DNA from: Acidobacteria bacterium 13_2_20CM_2_57_6
GTDB lineage: Bacteria; Acidobacteriota; Terriglobia; Acidiferrales; UBA7541
Length of the DNA: 36,280 bases
Assembly (NCBI GenBank): GCA_001917435.1
Contig: MNEA01000049.1
Span: 1-36,280, forward strand
Reading direction: 5' to 3'
The stretch's first letter is position 1, and each line of letters begins with the position of its first letter. Below are positions 23,024 to 30,770 of this stretch, piece after piece. The notes under the pieces were generated by a model. That model made no database searches. It was not told the origin of the DNA and saw nothing but the letters and a program-made list of their open reading frames with translations. The position numbers and the translations under genes were made by a program.

Positions 23024-23818
23024 ATGAAAACAAAATTACGATGTATTGCTGGACTCTTGCTAGTACCGCTGGCCGCGTCGGCTCAGACCGCTGAAGAGAT
23101 CGTCAAGAAGGCGCTTGACGCTCGCGGCGGTGTTGAAAAGATTAAAGGCGTGCAGACCGAACGAGTTACTGGACAAGTGTCCTTCTCGCGCGAAATGGAA
23201 GGCACCTTTATCGTGGAGCTCAAGCGTCCGCTGAAGATGCGCACGGAGATTACCGTCGAAGGACAAAAAATTATTCGTGTATACGATGGCAAGTCAACGG
23301 GCTGGATGATCAATCCTTTCTTAGAGAACAAAGAGGCTCAGCCGCTGTCTTCCGAGGACCTCAAGAACATTTCCGATGAATCGGACTTTGATGGCCCGCT
23401 GGTGGACTACAAAGCAAAGGGCAACCAGATCGAACTGGCGGGCAAGGAAAAACTGGATGACAAGCCCGTTTATCGCTTGAAACTGACGAACAAGAACGGG
23501 GATGTGCGCTTTTACTTTTTTGATGCTTCGACGTTCTTACTCTTGAAGTGGGAGGGCATCCGCAAGAATGGGGAAGAGGACCTTCCCTGGGAGTCTTTTT
23601 TCTCGGACTTTCACGACGTCCAGGGATTGAAGTACCCGTTCCGGATTGACCAGGGCAGCCCGGGCACAGAAATCAAGCAGACGCTGACTGCTGAAAAAAT
23701 CGAGATCAATCCGCCGATCGATGATTCCCACTTCGCCAAGCCGCAGGTTCCAACGCCCGCCGCAGATCCACCTCACGCCTCACCCACGCCCCCTCCACCG
23801 GCCTCGAATTCGCAATAG
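23024..23818 (+). CDS. LolA-like outer-membrane lipoprotein-sorting family protein
   Basis: The protein has 264 residues. The ATG at 23024 gives a clear signal peptide (CIAGLLLVPLAASAQ, about 7-21); upstream in-frame starts at 22892 and 22979 lack it. The mature part has the half-barrel strands of the LolA/LolB superfamily (VTGQVSFSREMEGTFIVELK, IIRVYDGKSTGWMINPF, VYRLKLTNKNGDVRFYFFD). A proline-rich tail closes it (HASPTPPPPASN). It is likely periplasmic and binds a lipid or lipoprotein. It is not the housekeeping LolA by context. The promoter must lie in the 219-base space shared with the divergent phosphoesterase gene. Confidence 0.8.
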   Translation: MKTKLRCIAGLLLVPLAASAQTAEEIVKKALDARGGVEKIKGVQTERVTGQVSFSREMEGTFIVELKRPLKMRTEITVEGQKIIRVYDGKSTGWMINPFLENKEAQPLSSEDLKNISDESDFDGPLVDYKAKGNQIELAGKEKLDDKPVYRLKLTNKNGDVRFYFFDASTFLLLKWEGIRKNGEEDLPWESFFSDFHDVQGLKYPFRIDQGSPGTEIKQTLTAEKIEINPPIDDSHFAKPQVPTPAADPPHASPTPPPPASNSQ

Positions 23819-23915
23819 TGTCTCGCTTGTTCGTGTTGTGGCGTAATTGATCCTGCAATCCAAAGGGAAGGCTATTGCGTCTGCGGAGTGAGGCGCATAC
23901 GATACTTTAGAGAGC

Positions 23916-24341
23916 ATGGAGCTGGCGCTAAATCTCGTTTGGCTATTCGTAGCAATTGTCGGGATCGGATTGCTATGGAGAAGCCTGTCCTGCCCCGCGC
24001 GCCCCAATCGACCGGCGAGCAATTGGCGGAAGATCGTGGCGATGAGCTGCGCCCTGATCATTCTGTTTTTTGTCATCTCCATGACCGATGATTTGCACGA
24101 CCAGGAAATCATGGTGGAAGACAACCGGTCGTCGCGAATCGTAAACGCGGCGAGGATTTCAGCACCGTGCCCTTCCGGTCATGCGATTTCCGCGGTTTTC
24201 CTGTTGTTTTCCGCTGTCGCTAGCTTTGCCCCGTCGTTGCCGTCCGCCCGAAGGCCAGTCGACCGTCCGAAAATCATTTCCGCGGCCGAAATGACTGGCG
24301 AGCGCCTCCATGGGCGGGCCCCACCTGCTGCGCTCGCCTGA
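23916..24341 (+). CDS. Small three-TM membrane protein of unknown function
   Basis: The protein has 141 residues with hydrophobic segments at about 5-22, 42-57 and 90-105. A conserved-looking acidic loop (SMTDDLHDQEIMVEDNRSSR) lies between the second and third. A Cys-Pro-Ser-Gly-His sequence precedes the third segment. I recall similar small proteins beside efflux genes in acidobacteria but do not know a function. It lies upstream of the TolC-type gene on the same strand, with the leader ORF at 24388 between. Confidence 0.6.
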   Translation: MELALNLVWLFVAIVGIGLLWRSLSCPARPNRPASNWRKIVAMSCALIILFFVISMTDDLHDQEIMVEDNRSSRIVNAARISAPCPSGHAISAVFLLFSAVASFAPSLPSARRPVDRPKIISAAEMTGERLHGRAPPAALA

Positions 24342-24387
24342 ACCAGCACGTCTTTCCAACATCAGACGTTGTTCCAGGAGAAGGCCA

Positions 24388-24471
24388 ATGAATCCAGGCG
24401 CCCTTGTCTCCGAATTTTTCTTTCTTGGGCTAGCCCTCGCGAGCGGGCCTCATTCTATTTGCGGAGTTTGA
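24388..24471 (+). CDS. 27-residue leader peptide or small membrane protein
   Basis: ATG at 24388 is preceded by AGGAG at 24376-24380. The frame reads MNPGALVSEFFFLGLALASG, then seven more residues to TGA at 24469-24471. The middle is hydrophobic. The stop is 6 bases before the ATG of the TolC-type gene, so translation could be coupled. It is too short for family recognition. Confidence 0.45.
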   Translation: MNPGALVSEFFFLGLALASGPHSICGV

Positions 24472-24477
24472 GCAATC

Positions 24478-25761
24478 ATGAAGAAACATTTCTGGAAATA
24501 CTTTGCGGTACTGGCGATGCTCCCGTGCCGTGCGCTGGCCCAAACGCCGGCGACAGCCGCGACGCCTTTGAGCTGGGAACAGGTGCGGCAAAGGTTCGAG
24601 CAGAACAATCCCACGCTGCGAGCAGGGCAAATTGGGATTGACGAGTCAAAGGCGCAGGAGAGTACAGCGTTCCTTCGGCCGAATCCGAATTTCACACTGT
24701 CGACGGATGGGACCCAGATCGCGCGCTACAAAGGAGTATGGCAGCCCTTCATTGGTACGCAGTTTGCGACCGCGCTTAGCTATTTGCACGAGCGACAGCA
24801 CAAAAGGGAGCTGCGCCTAGAGAGCCAACAGAAAGCGACTGGAATCGCAGTTTCAGGCCAGGCGGATCTTGATAGAACCTTGGTGTTCGCGCTGCGGATG
24901 GCCTTTGTGCAAACGCTTCAGGAAAAAGCGATCTTGGAATTGGTGAAGGAAAACCTCACCTATTACGACCACGTATTGGACGTAAATCGCGAACGTTTCA
25001 AAGCCGGCGGGATTTCGCGCGTGGATTTGGACCGGTTGGAGCTGCAACGAGTACAGTATGAATCGGACCTGCAAATCGCAGAAGAGAGCTTGGAAACCGC
25101 GAAAATTCAGCTGCTCATGCTGCTGAACGACCGGACGCCGGTGGACCAGTTTGACGTCAGCGGCCCCTTCGATTTTTCGAGGCAAATCGCGTCGCTGGAC
25201 GAGGTGCGCCAACAGGCACTCGATGCCCGACCGGATTTGCGGGCGGCGCAGCAATCGATCGACAAGGCCAAGACCGATCACCGGTTAGCGGTCGCGAACG
25301 GATCGACTGATCCAACCTTCAGCGCTTGGTATACGTATAACCCCTCGTTTAACAATCCCAACGACCACCAAACGCTCGGCGCCAGTTTCAGCATTCCCCT
25401 CCGCATCTACGATCGTAATCAGGGAGAAAAGTTGCGGACGCAGTTGGACATCGACCGCACCACAAAACTGGCAGACGCGGCTAAGGCACAAGTGTTCAGC
25501 GACGTGGATTCCGCGTATGCCACAGTGACGAGCACGTTGACGCTCCTGCAGCCTTATAAGGACCGCTATTTGGAGATGGCCTTGAGGGTGCGGGACACGA
25601 TTGCGTTTTCCTACGAACACGGGGCGGCATCGCTGCTCGACTTTCTAAATGCGCAAGCGGAATACCGGAGCGTGCAAGTCAATTACTTGAACCTGGTTGC
25701 TTCCTACCTGAGTGCGACGAACCAATTGAATTTAGCTGCGGGACGCGAGGTCATCCAATGA
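24478..25761 (+). CDS. TolC/CzcC-type outer membrane efflux protein
   Basis: A 427-residue exported outer membrane channel. The signal peptide is about 1-21 (LAMLPCRALA). Two repeated OEP units follow. The first (about 35-225) includes QVRQRFEQNNPTLRAGQIGI and a long helical stretch; the second (about 245-425) includes VRQQALDARPDLRAAQQSID and YEHGAASLLDFLNAQAEYRS. This is the outer-membrane part of a tripartite RND-type export system, CzcC/CusC-like by the repeat layout. Its TGA overlaps an ATG (ATGA at 25758-25761), the normal junction to an adaptor gene. The adaptor is broken and no inner membrane pump follows, so any partner must be elsewhere. Confidence 0.88.
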   Translation: MKKHFWKYFAVLAMLPCRALAQTPATAATPLSWEQVRQRFEQNNPTLRAGQIGIDESKAQESTAFLRPNPNFTLSTDGTQIARYKGVWQPFIGTQFATALSYLHERQHKRELRLESQQKATGIAVSGQADLDRTLVFALRMAFVQTLQEKAILELVKENLTYYDHVLDVNRERFKAGGISRVDLDRLELQRVQYESDLQIAEESLETAKIQLLMLLNDRTPVDQFDVSGPFDFSRQIASLDEVRQQALDARPDLRAAQQSIDKAKTDHRLAVANGSTDPTFSAWYTYNPSFNNPNDHQTLGASFSIPLRIYDRNQGEKLRTQLDIDRTTKLADAAKAQVFSDVDSAYATVTSTLTLLQPYKDRYLEMALRVRDTIAFSYEHGAASLLDFLNAQAEYRSVQVNYLNLVASYLSATNQLNLAAGREVIQ

Positions 25762-26166
25762 GACGCGCTGGATAGGCGAGTTCTTACTTTCGGCCTAGGC
25801 CTGTTTCTGGCAGGTTGCGGGGAGAGCAAAGGTGATCCAAAGGCGGAAGCACCTCCTCCCGTGAAGGTGGAAAGCGATGAGGAGCTCAACGTCTTTTCAG
25901 TGGACCATCCCGAGCAGTTTCCGCTGGCGACGGCGGCGCCGTATGAATCCGCGTCGCAATTGACCGTGACGGGCACAGTCGCTCCGGACATTACGCGCAG
26001 CGTTCCGGTCATTTCGATCGCCACCGGCCGCGTAGTGGAACTTCACGCGCGACTTGGCGACACGGTGAAAAAAGGCCAGCTCTTGATGCGCGTGCAGAGC
26101 GCGGACATGTCCGCGGCGTTTTCCGATTACCGAAAGGCCGTCGCTGACGAAAAACTCGCGAGTTGA
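25758..26166 (+). pseudogene. Truncated RND efflux adaptor (CusB/CzcB-like)
   Basis: The ATG at 25758 overlaps the TolC stop but meets TAG after five codons. One base over, the frame reads RRVLTFGLGLFLAGCGESKG, a lipoprotein signal with lipobox LAGC (25807-25818). A membrane-fusion protein start follows: QLTVTGTVAPDITRSVPVIS, GRVVELHARLGDTVKKGQLL, then SDYRKAVADEK. This frame stops at 26164-26166, where the alpha-hairpin should begin; a family member is normally about 400 residues. The start therefore has an indel and about two thirds of the protein is lost. From 26167 to 26354 I see no adaptor or pump sequence. Confidence 0.8.
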
Positions 26167-26354
26167 TCCCCAAAGACTCCATTGAGTTGCGTCAGGCGGA
26201 ACGGATTCATGAATTGGCGCGCAGGTTTGTGGGTTTCGTACAAAACGCGCGCTCCCGAATGGCGATCACAAGAGCAACCAGCTAAGCGAACTGCGGCTCG
26301 GCGATCCCGCTGTGCCTTCCTCTTCGCCAAGTGTAGCTGCGATATCCTAAGTCC

Positions 26355-26573
26355 ATGCCTTCCGTCGCACATCCCCGCAGCGAGAATACCCAGGCCGGAC
26401 TTTGTGGCGACTGTGTTCATTCGCGCGAGGTCGAATCGGCGCGTGGGTCCACCTTTATCCTTTGCAATTTGTCTCTGACTGATCCGCGATTTCCCAAGTA
26501 TCCCCGGTTGCCCGTTCTCTCCTGCGATGGTTACAAGGAGAGGCTTGACGCCGAGCTGCCCATAGGGCATTAG
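26355..26573 (+). CDS. Small cysteine-rich conserved protein
   Basis: A 72-residue cytoplasmic protein with CGDC (18-21), then SARGSTFILCNLS, TDPRFPKYPRLP and LSCDGY. Four cysteines in a CxxC...C...C pattern suggest a zinc or Fe-S binding ribbon. I recall similar short proteins in acidobacterial genomes, but they have no known function. The predicted start has no strong ribosome site. Confidence 0.6.
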   Translation: MPSVAHPRSENTQAGLCGDCVHSREVESARGSTFILCNLSLTDPRFPKYPRLPVLSCDGYKERLDAELPIGH

Positions 26574-26643
26574 ATTTCCATGCGGAGGTACGTCACTCTG
26601 TGGCAAGTTACGGGTGGACTCATCCTCACTGCGGGGTCCTTTC

Positions 26644-26989
26644 ATGACTTACCGGACGGAGTTCACACTTTGCACCGCTTGGTTCTTGCTGTGTTGCCCA
26701 TCGCGCGCTGCAGGCGACAAGCTGCAAATCACGAGCACACCGGCAGGCGCAACGGTGGAATTGGATGGTGTGGCGGCCGGCGTAACGCCGCTCGAGAAGG
26801 ATTTTCCCGGCGGGTATTTTCACAAAACGAGGACAATTTCTGGGTAACGCTCCCGCGACGCTGAAGCTTCCGGCTGGACCGCATACGATCCTACTGAAAT
26901 TCCCCGGGCACGCCGACTGGCGACGCACGCTCGAAGTCCTCAAATCAAGCAAGACTTCCCTCAAAGCTGCTCTCGAACCGGCTTCGTGA
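26644..26989 (+). pseudogene. PEGA-domain exported protein, frameshifted
   Basis: From ATG 26644 the frame has a signal peptide (about 1-22) and a PEGA-type repeat, KLQITSTPAGATVELDGVAA followed by GVTPLEKDFPGGYFHKT. It ends at TAA 26845-26847. One base on, from 26843, the frame continues as NAPATLKLPAGPHTILLKFP, GHADWRRTLEVL and on to TGA at 26987-26989, the expected second half. A single-base indel near 26843 explains it. PEGA proteins are secreted or surface-attached. A sequencing error or a real frameshift cannot be told apart here. Confidence 0.7.
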
Positions 26990-27030
26990 AGATTTACGGT
27001 TTCGTCCAAAGCGTATTCGCAATAGCAATA

Positions 27031-27062
27031 AAAAAGCAGGGCGCCGCGCTGGACGCCCTTCC
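27031..27062 (-). terminator. Intrinsic terminator of the coiled-coil membrane protein gene
   Basis: On the minus strand AGGGCG and CGCCCT form a stem with a 10-base loop, followed by GC and six T residues (AAAAAA on the plus strand at 27031-27036). It is placed just after the stop of the gene at 27086-27976. Confidence 0.75.
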
Positions 27063-27085
27063 GGATTCGCCGTGAGATGCGTTCT

Positions 27086-27976
27086 TTATTCCGGTTGTTT
27101 GGGAATATCTGGATTCTGTTCTGGCTGCTGCGGGGGGTGCTCCGCCACGGGCGTGACGGTGGCCGCAGAAGCATCGCTCGCAGCCAATTCCGAAGGCCTG
27201 TACTTTGGCGCGCTGATATACCCATGAACGGAGGTTTTGCTGATCTTGTTCACCACGATCTGCACCGGCTGGGATTCATTCTCGGTGTGGATCCAGATCG
27301 GCTCGAAGAGATTCACTCTTTTCTTGCTGAGCTGATTGTCGTCAACGACCATCGACAAGTCGTAATTCATGTGCTTGGCATCGGTCCTGCGCAAGGACAG
27401 CGTGAGCGGCCCGAAGCGCTGGAACTGCTTGGACTTGCTGAGGTCGAATTCGAAATAGTTCCGCTCCCCGCGCTTCTGCAGCACGATCAATTCCTCATGA
27501 GTCTTGGCGATCGAACCGTTCAATTCGTCCTTGGTTGAACTTAGACTTCCTTCCAGGTCCGCGCGGTTCTTGGCCACGAGATCCTGCGTCTCTTTCAACT
27601 CCTTTTGCTGATCGTCGATGCGCGCCTGGAGTTCTTTGAGCCTCTTGCTTTCCGACGGGCCCTTCTTGCCAGAGGCGGCCTTGGTCGCGACCGCGTGCGC
27701 TTTGGCCTGCTCCGCAGCTTGCTGCGCAGCAGTCATGTCATTCAACTTCGCCGTTACCGCGCTCAACTGGCCCTGCATCTCGCCGATCGTGGCATTCGAC
27801 ATGGACTGTTGCGCGGTCAAATGACCAACTAGAATCTGCTGCCGGTAGCCGTAACCGAGAGCTATCCCGGTCACAACGACGAGAGCAATGACAGCCACGA
27901 GCAGCCACCGATTGGCACCGAAGGCTGCAAACCCCGTTTCCTTGCTGCTTTCATTTTCTTCGAAATGTTCCGCCAT
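27086..27976 (-). CDS. Single-TM coiled-coil protein of unknown function
   Basis: The product is 296 residues from the ATG at 27976, which has GAGGAG about 8 bases upstream; an in-frame start at 27991 is less likely. A short cytoplasmic tail precedes one transmembrane helix (about 23-43, LLVAVIALVVVTGIALGYGY). A long predicted coiled coil follows (about 50-170, with heptad-like QARIDDQQKELKETQDLVAK). A compact beta domain comes next (about 175-265, FEFDLSKSK, GPLTLSLRRTD, IWIHTENESQPVQIVVNKI), then a proline-rich tail. The C-terminal part should be periplasmic. Similar proteins are common in acidobacteria but have no known role. Its terminator is at 27031-27062. Confidence 0.75.
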   Translation of the reverse strand: MAEHFEENESSKETGFAAFGANRWLLVAVIALVVVTGIALGYGYRQQILVGHLTAQQSMSNATIGEMQGQLSAVTAKLNDMTAAQQAAEQAKAHAVATKAASGKKGPSESKRLKELQARIDDQQKELKETQDLVAKNRADLEGSLSSTKDELNGSIAKTHEELIVLQKRGERNYFEFDLSKSKQFQRFGPLTLSLRRTDAKHMNYDLSMVVDDNQLSKKRVNLFEPIWIHTENESQPVQIVVNKISKTSVHGYISAPKYRPSELAASDASAATVTPVAEHPPQQPEQNPDIPKQPE

Positions 27977-28306
27977 CGTTTTTCTCCTCAATCTCGTACT
28001 CTAGGGGTTCGACCAGCACGGAGCAATCACCGCAGCCCGGTCGGAACCAATCTTGCGCGTCTCCACGTTCTCGTGTCTATTCTCGTGCACCGGCGCAACA
28101 GCCCCGTTTTTTCAGAAGCAATCGAAGCACCGAGCGCCGAGAAAGCGGCCCGTTGTTAAGTCCTCTGTTGTCAAGAAACAAGAGCGAGTTATAAAGCTCC
28201 TCCAAACTATTGTTAGTACTAGTCCTGGTATTTTTTTCCCTATGTTCGGAGCGACTTTCTCTAAACGCGGCGCTCACTTGACTGGATGAATTCTCTCGCC
28301 ATCGCG
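27977..28306. other. Divergent intergenic region upstream of the EF-G gene
   Basis: About 330 bases between two divergent genes. It has a self-complementary TAGTACTA at 28214-28221 and seven T residues near 28230. No gene is supported. It should hold the promoter of the minus-strand coiled-coil gene, but I could not place it. Confidence 0.5.
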
Positions 28307-28335
28307 TTGCTCCATTCCCTTCGCTGTGCTAGCAT
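28307..28335 (+). promoter_or_regulatory. Promoter of the EF-G paralogue gene
   Basis: TTGCTC (28307-28312) and TAGCAT (28330-28335) are 17 bases apart, and TG at 28327-28328 makes an extended -10. A leader of about 155 bases would follow before the ATG at 28498; it holds no recognised element. Confidence 0.6.
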
Positions 28336-28497
28336 CCGCCTCGTCAGGAGACCGGACCAGGGATTATTCGTCGGACCTTCGCCCCCGCCCCACGGGGACC
28401 CAGGTGCAGCGGCCACGCTCTCCTCCCTCAATTTCAACTTGCCAGGCGCCGGCCCGCGCCATTTCCATCGCACGGACCTCGCCTTCTGGAGGTTTGC

Positions 28498-30639
28498 ATG
28501 AAGAGCTATCTCACCAAGGACATCCGAAACGTCGGCATTGTAGGCCACGGCGGCACCGGCAAGACGCAACTGGTGTCGTCGTTGCTCTTCACCGCGGGAA
28601 TGACGCCGCGGTGGGGAAAAGTTGCGGAAGGCAGCACCACCACGGACTGGGACGAAGAAGAAATCGCGCGAAAGATTTCCATTCAAACGGGACTGGCCTA
28701 TGCCGAATGGTCTCCAACCCCGACCGGACCATCGGGTTCCTCGGAAAAAGTAAAAATCAATTTCATCGATCTCCCCGGCTATTCCACATTCATCACCGAG
28801 ACGAAGGCGTCCCTCATCTCCGCGGACGCCGCGCTTATCGCGGTCGACGGCCATGTGGGCGCTCAAGTGACGACGGAGAAAGTTTGGGACTATTGCACCG
28901 AGTACGACATTCCGCGCGCCTTCGTGCTGACGTGGATGGACCGCGAACTCTCCAGTTTTGAACGCTCCATGGAATCGCTCCAGGAGGTTTTCGGGCGAAA
29001 CGTAGTTTCACTGCAGTTGCCGATCGGCAGCGAAAAAGGATTCCGCGGCATTATCGATCTGGTGGCCATGAAAGCACACATCTACAAACCCGATGGCGAC
29101 GGCAAACCATCCATTGAAGAAATTCCCGCTGCGCTTGCCGACGAGGCCAAAGAAGCCCACGAAAAGCTGGTCGAAATGATTGCCGAAGGCGACGACGAAA
29201 TGATGGAAGAGTTTTTCCGCGAAGGCACGATTCCCATCCACGATCTTATTCCAGCGGTACGAAAAGCGATCGTGGCCGAGAAAATCTTTCCCGTGCTGAT
29301 GACGTCCGCGATCCACAACATCGGCACGGCCAGTTTACTTACCTTTCTCGCGGATGCGTTCCCCCATCCCGATGAGCACGCGCAGGTCGGCTTCAAGGAG
29401 GCCGGGGGCAAGGGCGACCGCGTCGAACGCAAATACGACGACAGCCAACCCCTGTCCCTCTTCGTTTTCAAGACGCTGGCTGATCCGTTCGCGGGCCGCA
29501 TCAACTATTTCAAGGTGAAGAGCGGAGTACTGAAAAACGACGCCACGCTTATCAATTACAACCGCAACCTTCCGGAACGCTTCCAGCATATCCAGATTGT
29601 TCAGGGCAAGCAGCTCACGGAAGTGAGCGAGCTTCACGCAGGAGATATCGGCGCTATCGCCAAACTGAAGGAAACGACTACCGGCGAAACACTCGGCGAT
29701 AAAACTTCGCCGATTTATTATTCGCCCGCGCAACTTCCCGAGCCCTCCATCACCTTTGCCATCGAGCCGAAAACACGCGCCGATGAAGACAAAATAGGCG
29801 TCTCGATACATAAGATCCTAGAGGAAGATGCCGCGTTGCGTTTTTCACGCGATCCCCAAACGAAGGAATTCCTGCTGGCGGGCTCGGGGCAGCAGCACAT
29901 TGAAGTGGTTGTCGCCAAGCTGCACAAACGCTACCACGTCGACCTTACCTTGAAGCCACCCAAAGTGCCGTACCGCGAAACCATCCGCGGCAAAGCGGAC
30001 GTCGAGGGCAAGCACAAAAAACAGTCCGGCGGGCACGGACAGTTTGGGGTGTGCCGTATCAAGATGGAGCCTGTCGAGCGTGGCAAGGGCGTGGAGTTTG
30101 TCGACGATATTTTTGGCGGCGCAATCCCCAAGAACTGGATTCCGTCGGTCGAAAAAGGGATTCGCGACGCGGCCGCGCGCGGCTTTCTGGCAGGGTTTCC
30201 CGTCGTGGACTTCCGCGCCATCCTCTACGACGGCAAGTATCACGATGTCGATTCTTCAGACATCGCGTTCAAGATCGCCGGTTCACTGGCTTTCAAGGAA
30301 GCCATGAAACAGGCGCGTCCCGCGCTGCTCGAACCGATCATGCACGTGGAAGTGTACGCGCCGGATCAATATTCCGGCGATTTAATGGGCGACCTTAGCT
30401 CGCGCCGCGGCCGCATCTCCGGCAGCGAATCGCGAGGGCACAACGTGATCATCAAGGCGCAAGTTCCGCTGGCCGAAATGCTCAGCTACGCAACGGACCT
30501 CACCTCCAAAACGCAAGGGCGCGCGACGTATTCGATGGAGTTCTCGCACTACGACTACGTGCCCAACGAGCTGGCGGAGAAGGTGATCGCCGCCCATAAA
30601 GCCGCCCACGGCGAACAATTAGTGGAAGAGGAAGCCTAG
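28498..30639 (+). CDS. Elongation factor G paralogue (EF-G2-like)
   Basis: A 713-residue five-domain EF-G. The G domain shows G1 GHGGTGKT (16-23) and an effector region TTTDWDEEEIAR. G3 is DLPGY (91-95) and G4 is TWMD (145-148). Domain II follows (about 300-390, with ADPFAGRINYFKVKSG), then domain III, domain IV with KKQSGGHGQFG near 505, and domain V. Canonical translocases have DTPGH and NKMD, so the catalytic His is Tyr here and the guanine-reading Asn-Lys is Thr-Trp. A Tyr at the G3 His position is known from EF-G2-type proteins; the Trp in G4 is more unusual. It may be a slow or specialised ribosome GTPase. GGAGG sits 8 bases before ATG. Confidence 0.85.
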   Translation: MKSYLTKDIRNVGIVGHGGTGKTQLVSSLLFTAGMTPRWGKVAEGSTTTDWDEEEIARKISIQTGLAYAEWSPTPTGPSGSSEKVKINFIDLPGYSTFITETKASLISADAALIAVDGHVGAQVTTEKVWDYCTEYDIPRAFVLTWMDRELSSFERSMESLQEVFGRNVVSLQLPIGSEKGFRGIIDLVAMKAHIYKPDGDGKPSIEEIPAALADEAKEAHEKLVEMIAEGDDEMMEEFFREGTIPIHDLIPAVRKAIVAEKIFPVLMTSAIHNIGTASLLTFLADAFPHPDEHAQVGFKEAGGKGDRVERKYDDSQPLSLFVFKTLADPFAGRINYFKVKSGVLKNDATLINYNRNLPERFQHIQIVQGKQLTEVSELHAGDIGAIAKLKETTTGETLGDKTSPIYYSPAQLPEPSITFAIEPKTRADEDKIGVSIHKILEEDAALRFSRDPQTKEFLLAGSGQQHIEVVVAKLHKRYHVDLTLKPPKVPYRETIRGKADVEGKHKKQSGGHGQFGVCRIKMEPVERGKGVEFVDDIFGGAIPKNWIPSVEKGIRDAAARGFLAGFPVVDFRAILYDGKYHDVDSSDIAFKIAGSLAFKEAMKQARPALLEPIMHVEVYAPDQYSGDLMGDLSSRRGRISGSESRGHNVIIKAQVPLAEMLSYATDLTSKTQGRATYSMEFSHYDYVPNELAEKVIAAHKAAHGEQLVEEEA

Positions 30640-30721
30640 CGCCGATTCTATTTTTCGCTCGACAGGGCAGAGCGGAAGACCCGATAAAGACTGTTTAGCC
30701 TGGATTGCCTGACGCGCCCGA

Positions 30722-30750
30722 TTGCGGATCGTCACTCCGACTCGTAGACT
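30722..30750 (+). promoter_or_regulatory. Promoter of proBA
   Basis: TTGCGG (30722-30727) and TAGACT (30745-30750) are separated by 17 bases, giving a short leader of about 15 bases before the ATG at 30771. Confidence 0.65.
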
Positions 30751-30770
30751 AGATTTGGCCGGAGTGTCGA

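Noticed and set aside
30706..30717. GCCTGACGCGCC identical to 17281-17292, as a further VOC relic
   Set aside because: The match is only 12 bases and the surrounding sequence does not align, so chance is sufficient.
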